Below are positions 38,871-46,445 of a stretch of DNA of 64,000 nucleotides, piece after piece. The stretch is taken from contig NZ_JAGSGD010000001.1 of assembly GCF_016772415.1 (NCBI RefSeq), positions 186,001-250,000 of the forward strand. The letters run 5' to 3'. The notes below the pieces were generated by a model. That model was not told the DNA's origin. It searched no databases and saw only the letters and a program-made list of their open reading frames with translations. The stretch comes from Phenylobacterium glaciei. Its GTDB lineage: Bacteria > Pseudomonadota > Alphaproteobacteria > Caulobacterales > Caulobacteraceae. A program made the translations under genes and the position numbers. The stretch's first letter is position 1. Each line of letters opens with the position of its first letter.

Positions 38871-38889
38871 GGCTCCTGTTAGAGGAGCC
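38871..38889 (-). promoter_or_regulatory. Hairpin covering the ribosome site of the excisionase-like gene
   Basis: On the minus strand GGCTCCT and AGGAGCC form a 7-bp stem around a 5-base loop. The second arm contains AGGAG, which lies 6 bases before the ATG at 38866, so the stem would hide the Shine-Dalgarno sequence. A translational switch for excisionase and primase expression is inferred. Confidence 0.65.
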
Positions 38890-39076
38890 GACATATCCAA
38901 CCTGATTCGTTTCGCTTGGGACGGAGGCGCCCTAGGGGGGACTTCCGCTGCCTAGCGAATCGCCCCGTATATCCCCGGTTTCAAATGGCCCTGGGTTACG
39001 ATCCCCGGCCTCCCATGCCTCTTGGGGCGAATAGCAACGGCGACACCTTTTCCAGCAGCGGTTTGCCAGGCACCGC

Positions 39077-39634
39077 CTAGATCTCGACGGACCAGACTTG
39101 CACGCCGTTCCGCTCGAACTGGGTCAGTCGCTCGGTTAGAACAAAACCTGGCGCACAAAAGAACACGTAGCGGTGCCGCTCCGGCCGGGTGGCCAATTTG
39201 GTCAGATCCGCGGCGAGCTTGCCGTTGCTACTCGGGCGGGTGACCGCGAAGGTCTCGGCCCCGACCAACCCGTCTTCCATGCTCATAATGTCCAGCGGAA
39301 TGGACATGTGAGCGCCAGGGGCCACCTTGAAGCCGCCCGCGTCCGGATGAAGCTCAAGGAGTTTGCGAGTAGCGATTAGGGCGACTGTATAGGTCCACGT
39401 CTGGTTCAACTGTTCGACCAAATTGAGCGGGCGATCCTCGATGGGATGGAAGCCGACCGGATGAAACTTCATCTGGCGCAGGAGATCGAGCGCATCACCA
39501 CGGTGGGATATGACCCATGACTGCGCCCGCGCAGCAGAGGCCCGGATCAAGTCCAACTGCTGATCCACGTCAGCGGCCGACCGCACGACCAGGTACTTTT
39601 CCGGCTTGGAGGGGGCTATGGCTGAGAGGGACAA
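39077..39634 (-). CDS. Unknown 185-aa cytoplasmic protein
   Basis: The protein begins MSLSAIAPSKPEKYLVVRSA and contains LVGAETFAVTRPSSNGKLAA followed by RYVFFCAPGFVLTER. The alternating beta/alpha pattern with an acid plus Lys near a 'DG' segment is vaguely nuclease-like, but no catalytic motif is convincing. It has no signal peptide or membrane segment. It is divergent from the XRE gene (39720) with an 85-base gap, so the two may be regulated together. Confidence 0.55.
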   Translation of the reverse strand: MSLSAIAPSKPEKYLVVRSAADVDQQLDLIRASAARAQSWVISHRGDALDLLRQMKFHPVGFHPIEDRPLNLVEQLNQTWTYTVALIATRKLLELHPDAGGFKVAPGAHMSIPLDIMSMEDGLVGAETFAVTRPSSNGKLAADLTKLATRPERHRYVFFCAPGFVLTERLTQFERNGVQVWSVEI

Positions 39635-39719
39635 ACGGACATTCGCTACCTATAGTCATCAACGAGATGCTACGTATCGTCTGTAGATGTAAAGTCATCA
39701 TTTCTCGACCGTCCGGAAC

Positions 39720-39971
39720 GTGGACGGGCCCTCAATCAGTCTCAGGAAGGTGTTCGCTGCGAACGTCAGGCGACTTCGCAAAGCCGCCGGCCTGAGCCAG
39801 GAAGCCTTCGCCGACGCCTGCGGCCTGCACCGCACCTATATTGGGTCCATCGAGCGCGCAGAGCGAAACGTCTCGATCGACAACATCGAGCGTATCGCGG
39901 CCGCTTTGCGAGTCGGTGGCTGGGAACTGCTCCTGGGTCCTGAGCAACTACTGCAGTCTCAGGCGCGATGA
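39720..39971 (+). CDS. XRE-family HTH regulator
   Basis: The 83-aa product is essentially one Cro/C1 HTH domain: LRKAAGLSQEAFADACGLHR, then RTYIGSIERAERNVSIDNIE. Its size resembles restriction-controller (C) proteins and small phage repressors. The start is a GTG at 39720 without a strong ribosome site; a later GTG at 39750 is possible. It is the last gene before the right junction and may repress the divergent 185-aa gene. Confidence 0.8.
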   Translation: MDGPSISLRKVFAANVRRLRKAAGLSQEAFADACGLHRTYIGSIERAERNVSIDNIERIAAALRVGGWELLLGPEQLLQSQAR

Positions 39972-40035
39972 CCGCTGATAGCTAAGCGCTAGCGACCTGG
40001 CAGGCTGACGGGACTGAGGTGGCGAGGACGAGCTT

Positions 40036-40132
40036 GGCTGCAACCGGGTCGCAGTTTGGCTGCTGCTCAAAATTCCACCTTGGTTGCAGCCTTCACCAAT
40101 CGTTCAAATCCTGCAACTCCGTTGCGCTGCAA
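40036..40132. promoter_or_regulatory. Possible integrase arm-type sites, right
   Basis: The stretch holds an inverted pair GGCTGCAACC (40036-40045) and GGTTGCAGCC (40082-40091), plus CTGCAAC at 40111-40117 and a TTGCGCTGCAA at 40122-40132. The shared GGTTGCA element also occurs twice near the left end. They lie about 80-180 bases from the right core. Proposed only on pattern. Confidence 0.4.
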
Positions 40133-40212
40133 GTGGTCGTCACGACGTGTCCTTGCAATTATCGGTAATTCCCAGCACCCATTTGAAATACCGAGACGTA
40201 TCGCCCTCTCGA

Positions 40213-40257
40213 TTGCCAAGGTTGGGGTCGAGAGTTCGAATCTCTTCGCCCGCTCCA
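40213..40257 (+). pseudogene. tRNA-Gly 3' fragment (attR core side)
   Basis: Forty-five bases identical to the tRNA-Gly from the anticodon loop to CCA. The upstream half (acceptor 5' side and D-arm) is missing, so it cannot be a functional tRNA. It is the footprint of integration at the tRNA. Confidence 0.95.
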
Positions 40258-40352
40258 GAAATTCGAACGACCCGCAGGCCCGGCGTACCTCCCCATCCGG
40301 GGGACGGGACGGCGAACCGGAACCGGGCCCTGACTAGGAACTTTAAGACCGC

Positions 40353-40682
40353 ATGTTCGAACCTAAAGGCATGAAGCACGCCGACCGCCAGGCGACCTCC
40401 GCCGCGGCCAAGAAGGCGCTGCTGGAACGCTTCAAGCCCAAGCCCACCGTCACCGACCCCAATATCGAAGCCCGCAAGGCCGCCGAGGCCGCCGAGCTCG
40501 AAAAGGTCCGCGCCGAACGCAACGCTGAGCGCGAGACCAAGCGCGCCGCCGCCGCCGAGCTGGAACGCCTGCGCATCGAGGACGAAGCCATCACCCAGGA
40601 AGCCCGCGACCTGGACCTGCGCGCCAAGCAGAAAGAAGCCCGCGACCTGCGCTACGCCGCCCGCAAGCAAAAGCGGAAGTAG
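40353..40682 (+). CDS. DUF6481 family protein, likely native copy
   Basis: 109-aa Lys/Glu/Arg-rich helical protein, four residues different from the copy at 20352. It is followed by an intrinsic terminator (40709), which the other copy lacks, and by core chromosomal genes, so this is probably the original gene that stood behind the intact tRNA before integration. Confidence 0.8.
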   Translation: MFEPKGMKHADRQATSAAAKKALLERFKPKPTVTDPNIEARKAAEAAELEKVRAERNAERETKRAAAAELERLRIEDEAITQEARDLDLRAKQKEARDLRYAARKQKRK

Positions 40683-40708
40683 GCGAGGGCCTGCAGCCCC
40701 GGACCCCG

Positions 40709-40739
40709 ACGCCCGCCTCCGCAAGGACGCGGGCGTTTT
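40709..40739 (+). terminator. Intrinsic terminator after DUF6481
   Basis: ACGCCCGC and GCGGGCGT form an 8-bp stem around a 12-base loop, directly followed by TTT, 27 bases after the DUF6481 stop. The element-borne copy at 20352 has no counterpart. Confidence 0.75.
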
Positions 40740-40848
40740 CATTCCGCCGACCCCGCTGGCCCAGACCGGGGGTGCACGGCGTTCACTGTCCACGCGCCAT
40801 GTCACGCTATGATGGTCGCCTTCACGCCATCGCGCGTTCCGGTATCGC

Positions 40849-42342
40849 ATGTTCGAACGATTGATCGCCTTCAACGCAGGCCAATTCCCTCAACGGGTCG
40901 CCTTGGCCCAGGCGCAGGACAGTTTCACCTTCGCGCGGATGGCCGCCGACATTGGCCGTTGCGCCAACTGGCTGGCCACCCTGAACCTGCCACCAGAGGG
41001 GCGGGCCTTGCTGCATATTCCCCACCCCTACGCCCATTGGATCGTGACGCTTGGGCTCGAACAGCATGGACTGATTACGGCCTCCACAGCCCTGGCCGGA
41101 CAGATCGCCGGCGACGCGGCCCTGTTGCGCGCCGACCTGGTGTTCTCCAGCCAGGCGCCGGACAAGCCGTTAGACGTTCCCCTGCACCTCATCGATCAGC
41201 CCTGGATCGACGCCTTGGCGGACCAACCGGCCGCCTGGACGCGGAGCCGGCCCCCAGCGCCGCAGGATCCGTGCCGGATCATCGTCACCTCGGGCACCAC
41301 CGGAGTCCCCAAGAAGATCCTGCTGACCCGGGCGATGATCGACGAGCGCATCCAGAACCTGATCATGGCCCAGATGTACGCCAGCCCCGACCTGGTGGCC
41401 GTCTCCACCATCGGGGTCGGCTCGGTGGGGGGCTTCCTCACCCGCCTGCGCTGTTGGGCTCAGGGGGGCGCAATGTACGAGCTCAGTTCCGGATCCAGCT
41501 GGGCGCAGGACCTGGCGACCCGCAAGATCACCCTGATCCGCCTGGCGCCCTTCCACCTTCAGGGCCTGCTCCGCGAGCTGCCTGAAGACTTCGCCCCCCA
41601 GCCCGGCCTGACCCTGGGCCTGATGGGTGGCTCGCTCTCTCCCGCCCTGGCCGCCGAGGCCCGCCGGCGCCTGACCGCGAATATCGTGGTCAACTACGGG
41701 TCCGCGGAGGCCGGCACGGTGGCCATCGGACGGCTGAATGAGCTGGGCGGAGCCGACGACGCGGCGGGCTTCCTCTGCCCCTGGGCTGAGATCGAGGTTC
41801 TCGGCCCGGACGGCTCGCGCCTGCCGCCAGGCCAGGTGGGAGAGCTTCGCCTCAGGGCTGGGGACCTTGCCGGCGGCTATCTTGACGATCCGGCGGCCAC
41901 CGCCGAGATGTTCCGAGACGGCTGGTTCTGGCCGGGAGACCTGGGGGTGCTGTCTCCCGACGGGCTGCTGAAGGTGGTGGGCCGCACCAACGAGTTGCTG
42001 AACATCGGCGGCGCGAAATTCCTGGCCTCGCGCCTGGAGGCCCTGGTCTTGCGGGTAGAAGGGGTATCGGACGCTGGGGTGTTCCTTGCGCCCGACGCCG
42101 ACGGCCTGGACATCCCGCACATTGCCTATGTGGCGGCCGGGGACCTGGACCTAACCCCCTTGAAGATTCTGGTGACCCGCGCGCTGGGAGGGCGTGACCC
42201 CCAGCTGATGCGCGTGGCGGAAATCCCCCGCAACGCCATGGCCAAGATCCAACGTGACGCACTCCGAGATCTGCACGCCGCATCGCAATCTGCGCGCAGT
42301 TCTGACCCTCGCCCAGGCGCGGAGCGGCCTGACCCTGCCTGA
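40849..42342 (+). CDS. ANL-superfamily adenylate-forming ligase
   Basis: The 497-aa protein activates a carboxylic acid with ATP, and probably makes a CoA or carrier-protein thioester. Adenylation motifs are visible: IIVTSGTTGVPKK (A3), VVNYGSAEAG (A5), GWFWPGDLGVLSPDG (A7-A8), and the catalytic Lys in IPRNAMAKIQR (A10). It is unlinked to an acyl-carrier or NRPS gene here, so the substrate is unknown. It is the first chromosomal gene after the element and its native terminator. Confidence 0.85.
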   Translation: MFERLIAFNAGQFPQRVALAQAQDSFTFARMAADIGRCANWLATLNLPPEGRALLHIPHPYAHWIVTLGLEQHGLITASTALAGQIAGDAALLRADLVFSSQAPDKPLDVPLHLIDQPWIDALADQPAAWTRSRPPAPQDPCRIIVTSGTTGVPKKILLTRAMIDERIQNLIMAQMYASPDLVAVSTIGVGSVGGFLTRLRCWAQGGAMYELSSGSSWAQDLATRKITLIRLAPFHLQGLLRELPEDFAPQPGLTLGLMGGSLSPALAAEARRRLTANIVVNYGSAEAGTVAIGRLNELGGADDAAGFLCPWAEIEVLGPDGSRLPPGQVGELRLRAGDLAGGYLDDPAATAEMFRDGWFWPGDLGVLSPDGLLKVVGRTNELLNIGGAKFLASRLEALVLRVEGVSDAGVFLAPDADGLDIPHIAYVAAGDLDLTPLKILVTRALGGRDPQLMRVAEIPRNAMAKIQRDALRDLHAASQSARSSDPRPGAERPDPA

Positions 42343-42370
42343 CCTGAAGAAGGCTCGCCGCCGAGCCTGG

Positions 42371-42577
42371 TCAGGCCCGGATCTTGTTGTAGGGATATTG
42401 GTCGCGGATCTCGAAGGCGAAGAACTGCCCCTTCGAGTCGGCGTCGACAAAACTGCGGTGCACCTCCCCCGGCACGCCGACATAGACGTATTCGTCTCCA
42501 TCAAGGAACCTGACGAACAGCTTGGCGCGGCCTTCGTCATAGCGGATATCGCTGATAGCGGCGGATTCGACCTGCAT
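42371..42577 (-). CDS. KTSC-domain protein
   Basis: The 68-aa product matches the KTSC domain: VESAAISDIRYDEGRAKLFV, then RFLDGDEYVYVGVPGEV and SKGQFFAFEIRDQYPY. KTSC domains are short beta-rich modules found alone or fused to tRNA-synthetase-like proteins; their function is not known. It is convergent with the ligase gene, 28 bases away. Confidence 0.85.
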   Translation of the reverse strand: MQVESAAISDIRYDEGRAKLFVRFLDGDEYVYVGVPGEVHRSFVDADSKGQFFAFEIRDQYPYNKIRA

Positions 42578-42710
42578 CCGGGACCTCCAAAGTCTCCGTT
42601 GACGACCTAAAACACCCCAGCCGTGGGGGATGGTTCCCGCCGACCTCGACGCGTGTCACCCTGAGGGACAAAGGCGGCGCGTCGCGCTGGCCAATTTTCG
42701 GGGGAAATCA

Positions 42711-43118
42711 ATGCAACCGCACTACGAAGTCGCCATCGTCACCATCCTGGCCCTGCTCGTCTACCTCTGGATGGGGGTCCGGGTGGGGGGCGCCCGTAAA
42801 GTTTCCGGCATCGCCGCGCCGGCCATGCACGGCCATCCGCACCTGGAGCGCAACATCCGGGTCCACTACAACACCCTGGAATGGCTGCCCGTCTTCCTGG
42901 CCGGCCTGTGGCTGTTCGCCATCTACTGGGATGATCGCATCGCCGCCGCGGTAGGTCTGGTCTGGATTGTCGGACGCATCGTCTACGCCCTGGGCTATGT
43001 GGCCGATCCCGGCAAGCGCGAGGCGGGCTTCATGATCCAGGCCCTGGCCACCGCCGTCCTGCTGTTCGGGGCGCTCGGCCGCATCATCTGGATCATGGCC
43101 ACCACCGGCACGGTCTAG
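42711..43118 (+). CDS. MAPEG-family membrane protein
   Basis: The 135-aa product has four hydrophobic segments and the MAPEG signature (HLERNIRVHYNTLEWLPVFL). MAPEG proteins include glutathione S-transferase- and leukotriene-synthase-like enzymes; the substrate in this bacterium is unknown. The ATG at 42711 has a GGGGGAAA upstream region. It stands alone. Confidence 0.88.
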   Translation: MQPHYEVAIVTILALLVYLWMGVRVGGARKVSGIAAPAMHGHPHLERNIRVHYNTLEWLPVFLAGLWLFAIYWDDRIAAAVGLVWIVGRIVYALGYVADPGKREAGFMIQALATAVLLFGALGRIIWIMATTGTV

Positions 43119-43238
43119 GCGAAGGCGTCACGCCGGGCGCCCGCACCGCGCGCCCGGCGAATCGCTCTCGCGTACCCCCGAATCGCCCCGTAACGCCTAT
43201 CCCGAGCCTGACGAAAGCCACCGACCAGGTCGGTGGGC

Positions 43239-43256
43239 TATACCCGGATCGGGGAT
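43239..43256. promoter_or_regulatory. Operator-like dyad, unit 1
   Basis: TATACCCGGATCGGGGAT is a near palindrome centred on GATC. Its reverse complement occurs at 47126-47143 upstream of unit 2. A shared regulator is inferred. Confidence 0.5.
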
Positions 43257-43367
43257 ATTCTCTCTCAAAATCAGTGGCTTAAGCCCTTTCAGGGGCCCTG
43301 CCTGCGCGGGTGCGACACTATGAACCTTCACAGTAGAATTTCACAACAGCGTCAGTTTCGAGCCGTG

Positions 43368-43385
43368 GCCCTACCCCGGTAGGGC
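43368..43385. promoter_or_regulatory. CCCTACC-GGTAGGG palindrome, unit 1
   Basis: A perfect 8+2+8 palindrome GCCCTACC-CC-GGTAGGGC about 280 bases upstream of the YfiR-like start. The same palindrome with a GC centre is at 47253-47270 upstream of unit 2. Confidence 0.6.
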
Positions 43386-43663
43386 TAGGTCGCCATGCGG
43401 CATGAGACCGGCAGCGATTGGAAAGTGGCAGGAGACGAAGCTGCGCCGCGCGTTGGAATTCAGGAAAAACAGCTTCATACCTCTAAGGAAAATAAGTAGT
43501 ACCAAAAGCTATACTGTAACTTAACCAAATATTCTCGCTAATACATTCAGCAGTCACGGACCGTATCCTTTTACACAAGGGTCATTTTGTCGCAACGACT
43601 ACCCAAGCGCCGCAAGGTTGCTATCCCCTTCTGTCATTCAGCCCGCCGGGCGAGGGGAGCACC

Positions 43664-44194
43664 ATGTTCAACCGATACAAGAAACTTCTGCCAGCGGGGG
43701 CCCTGGTCCTGGCTTTGGCCGCGCCCATGGTCGGCCACGCCGACCCGGCCAAGGACCTGGCCGTCGCCGGCCGGGCCCTGACCTTCCTCGAGAACGGCCC
43801 CACGGGTAAGGCGGTCCTGGGCGTGGTCTTCGACCCGTCCAAGCCGGGCTCGGTGGCGGAGAAAAACGCCATCATGGCCACGCTCGGCGCGGGCTACGCG
43901 GCCGGGGCCGTGACCCTCACCGGCAAGCCCATCGAAGCCTCCGCTGTCGGGGGCGCCAGCGGCGTCACCGCCCTCTATGTCACCACCGGCGTCAGCTACG
44001 GGCCGGTCGGCGCCGCCGCCAAGGCCAAGAAGATCGTCACCATCGGATCAGACCCGGCCTGTGTGACGTCCGGCGCCTGCGTGATGGGCGTCTCCACCGA
44101 CCCGAAGGTCGACATCACCGTTAACCGCGCGGCCGCCGCCGCCGTCGGCGCCACCTTCAAGGCCGCCTTCCGCATGATGATCAAGGAGGTCTGA
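43664..44194 (+). CDS. YfiR-like (DUF4154) periplasmic protein, unit 1
   Basis: The 176-aa protein has a signal peptide (AGALVLALAAPMVGHA) and a mature domain similar to YfiR: AGRALTFLENGPTGKAVLGV, then ALYVTTGVSYGP, then a Cys pair (DPACVTSGACVM) and DITVNRAAAAAVGATFKAAF. YfiR is a periplasmic signal protein that restrains a membrane cyclase in Pseudomonas. The mature part is almost identical to the protein at 47821 (8 differences in ~150), while the signal peptides differ. It is co-transcribed with the TonB receptor 26 bases downstream. The YfiR assignment is by pattern, not search. Confidence 0.6.
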   Translation: MFNRYKKLLPAGALVLALAAPMVGHADPAKDLAVAGRALTFLENGPTGKAVLGVVFDPSKPGSVAEKNAIMATLGAGYAAGAVTLTGKPIEASAVGGASGVTALYVTTGVSYGPVGAAAKAKKIVTIGSDPACVTSGACVMGVSTDPKVDITVNRAAAAAVGATFKAAFRMMIKEV

Positions 44195-44220
44195 GCCGAG
44201 CCGGCTTGGAACAAACCCAC

Positions 44221-46230
44221 ATGAAGAAGCAAATCCTTCTGGCCGGCGCCGCCGCCGGTCTGGCCCTGGCCGCCACCGCCGCCCAGGCGCAGTCCATCGA
44301 CTACGGCTCGCTGGAGCAGCTGTTCAACGAACCGGTCACCACCTCGGCCACCGGCTCGCCGCAGCGGTCCACCGAGGCCCCGGTGGATATGACCATCATC
44401 AGCGCCGCCGACATCAAGCGCTCGGGCGCCACCGACATCCCGACCATCCTCAGCCGGGTGGCCGGGGTCGATATCCTGCCCTTCGCGGCCGGCGCCTCGG
44501 AGATCAGCGTGCGGGGCTATAACCAGTCACGTTCACCGCGCATGCTGGTCCTGATCAATGGCCGCCAGGTCTATCTCGACCACTTCGGCTATACCGACTG
44601 GCACACCCTGCCGGTCGCCCTGGAGGAGATCCGCCAGATCGAACTGGTGCGCGGTCCCAACAGCGCCCTGTTCGGGTTCAACGCCGTCTCCGGCGTGGTC
44701 AACATCATCACCTACAATCCGAAATTCGACGCCACTGACGTCGTTTCCGTCCAGGCCGGCAACCTTGGCTATAGCGCCGCCACGGTGGTGAAGACCCTCA
44801 AGCTCGGCGACAAGATCGCCGTGCGCGTCTCGGCGGGGACCGACAAGCAGGATGAGTGGGCCAACACCAACCCGGCCATCACCGCCGCCCAGCTCTCCGA
44901 TCCCTGGGGTGTCCGCGCCGCCCTGGACGCCGTGGCCGAACTTTCGCCGAAGGCCGATCTGCGGGTCGAGGCCTCCTGGTCGAACTCGGGCCAGAGCGAG
45001 ATGCTCTCGGGCTACACCTACGCCCGGCACCGGGTGCAGACCTCCTCGGGCAAGGTTTCCCTGGACGCCGACACCGGCTTTGGGACCATCCAGGCCCAGG
45101 CCTATGTGAACAAACTCGATTCCCGGGCCACGCCCCTGCACTACCAGAACACCATCGCCGTGGCCAAGGTGCAGGATCTGATCAAGATCGGCACGGCGCA
45201 TACCCTCCGGCTTGGCCTCGAGTACCGCGACAACAAGGTCAATACGACGCCCGTCGAGGGCGCCGAGGTCGGGTACTCGGTCTGGGCCCCTTCGGTCATG
45301 TGGAACTGGGTGATCAACCCCAAGGTGTCGGTCACCTCCGCTGTGAGGTTCGACAGCCTGACCCTGCGCCGTTCGGGGACGTTCCCAGCCGGGATGCCGC
45401 GGAACCGAAATAGCGACTGGGACCGATCGATCGAGGAGGTCAGCCTCAATCTGGGCGCTGTGTTCGCCGCCACCGACCGCGACACCTTCCGGGCCACCTA
45501 CGCCCGGGGCGTCCAGGCGCCGACCCTGGTGGAGCTGGGCTCGCGCCAGGTCTTCCCTACCACCGCGCCGCCGGTCGGCGTGGCCACGGTCGGCAACCCG
45601 ACCCTGCAGCCGGCCATAGTCACCAGCTATGAGCTGACCTATGAACGCGCCCTGCCGGAACTCAACGCCCGGATCGGCGTCAAGGCGTTCGCGCAGCGCA
45701 CCGAGGACGTCAAGAGCGGGGTCAGCAAGTTCCAGATCGACGTGCCGGCCACCGCCACGACCTACGCCGCCCTGACCTATCTCAACATCGGCGACTCGGA
45801 GATGAAGGGGGTCGAACTGTCAGCCTCCGGCCAACTTCAGGCGGGCTTCCGCTGGAGCGCCGACACCACCTATACCGACATCACCGACACGCCCGTCGCC
45901 GGTTACAGCCCTGTGCGCCGCCTGGTGGCCTTCGGCGACACCAGCCCCAAGTATCGCAGCAACCTGGCCCTTGGCTGGACCCACGGAAGCTGGACGGCGG
46001 ACGGCTATCTGCATCGCGTCTCCAAGTTCAACTCCTATACCAGCAACCAGACCCTCGAGCCGGTGAAGGGGTACACGACCCTTGCCGGAAGAGTGGCCTA
46101 TGAACGCGCCGACGGCGTCACCGTCTCGCTCAGCGGGCAGAACCTGCTGCGCGAACGGCAGGTCCTGGCCAAGACCACCGGGCTGCAAAGTGAACGCCGC
46201 ATCCTGCTGTCCGTCAGCAAGACCTGGTGA
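44221..46230 (+). CDS. TonB-dependent outer-membrane receptor, unit 1
   Basis: The 669-aa protein has a signal peptide (KKQILLAGAAAGLALAATAA), an N-terminal plug (YGSLEQLFNEPVTTSATGSP, then SVRGYNQSRSPRMLVLINGR and RGPNSALFGFNAVSGVVNII), and a long beta-barrel ending in aromatic FW-type strands (ILLSVSKTW). It should import or sense a ligand using TonB energy. The plug is very like that of the receptor at 48378 but the barrel is more diverged, suggesting different ligands and shared partners. The start follows a conserved TTGGAACAA leader. An intrinsic terminator follows. Confidence 0.88.
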   Translation: MKKQILLAGAAAGLALAATAAQAQSIDYGSLEQLFNEPVTTSATGSPQRSTEAPVDMTIISAADIKRSGATDIPTILSRVAGVDILPFAAGASEISVRGYNQSRSPRMLVLINGRQVYLDHFGYTDWHTLPVALEEIRQIELVRGPNSALFGFNAVSGVVNIITYNPKFDATDVVSVQAGNLGYSAATVVKTLKLGDKIAVRVSAGTDKQDEWANTNPAITAAQLSDPWGVRAALDAVAELSPKADLRVEASWSNSGQSEMLSGYTYARHRVQTSSGKVSLDADTGFGTIQAQAYVNKLDSRATPLHYQNTIAVAKVQDLIKIGTAHTLRLGLEYRDNKVNTTPVEGAEVGYSVWAPSVMWNWVINPKVSVTSAVRFDSLTLRRSGTFPAGMPRNRNSDWDRSIEEVSLNLGAVFAATDRDTFRATYARGVQAPTLVELGSRQVFPTTAPPVGVATVGNPTLQPAIVTSYELTYERALPELNARIGVKAFAQRTEDVKSGVSKFQIDVPATATTYAALTYLNIGDSEMKGVELSASGQLQAGFRWSADTTYTDITDTPVAGYSPVRRLVAFGDTSPKYRSNLALGWTHGSWTADGYLHRVSKFNSYTSNQTLEPVKGYTTLAGRVAYERADGVTVSLSGQNLLRERQVLAKTTGLQSERRILLSVSKTW

Positions 46231-46305
46231 TCTGACGGCCGCCGCCGCCCTCCCAGGCGGCCGGCAGATCCCCGGCTGGACGCAGCCTCTCGGCCGCGTC
46301 CCCAA

Positions 46306-46337
46306 GGCTCCAGGGCTCCCCGCCCTGGAGCCCTTTT
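46306..46337 (+). terminator. Intrinsic terminator after TonB receptor 1
   Basis: GGCTCCAGGGC and GCCCTGGAGCC form a perfect 11-bp stem around a 5-base loop, followed by CTTTT. It is 75 bases after the receptor stop. Confidence 0.9.
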
Positions 46338-46445
46338 ATTGCGCGCCGCGTGGGTTGCGGCCCCCGGACTCGCCGCGCCGGGCTTTCGCGGCGGCGGCGA
46401 AGCGGCTAGCTGGGCGCTGAACCCCATCGCCGCCGGCCCCGCCCC

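Larger units (their letters stand above)
20212..40212. mobile_element. 20,001-bp integrated element in tRNA-Gly
   Basis: The bounds are the two copies of a direct repeat that begins in the tRNA anticodon loop (20212 and 40213), exactly 20,001 bases apart with no indels. Inside are a tyrosine integrase, an excisionase-like HTH protein, a primase-helicase, regulators, a type I restriction-modification operon and a four-gene unknown module. GC is visibly lower than in the flanks, especially in hsdS and between 33.4 and 40.2 kb. No conjugation or virion genes are seen. The left end carries its own DUF6481 copy, so the element reconstituted both the tRNA and that gene. Confidence 0.9.
40213..40689 (+). 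repeat. Element right direct repeat (attR side)
   Basis: Partner of 20212-20688 at a constant offset of 20,001. It includes the tRNA 3' fragment and the second DUF6481 gene. The identity stops a few bases after the DUF6481 stop codon. Confidence 0.9.
43119..43663. other. Upstream region of the first YfiR-TonB receptor unit
   Basis: No gene seen in 545 bases. It carries two dyads shared with 47079-47820 (see the two operator entries), a GGGTGCGAC / CAGTA / CAGTT series in the same order as the other copy, an AT-rich block at 43487-43590 and, next to the start codon, a GCCCGCCGGGC dyad beside the GAGGGG ribosome site. Confidence 0.6.

Noticed and set aside
40140..40874. A long minus-strand frame over the second DUF6481 gene, with a near copy at 20193-20771
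   Set aside because: Its presence in both copies comes from the direct repeat; it is antisense to DUF6481 and the tRNA end and has no family features.
43426..43442. A sigma-54-like TGGCA...GC element upstream of the first YfiR-like gene
   Set aside because: The spacing between the GG and GC elements is off by one and the -12 element is poor.
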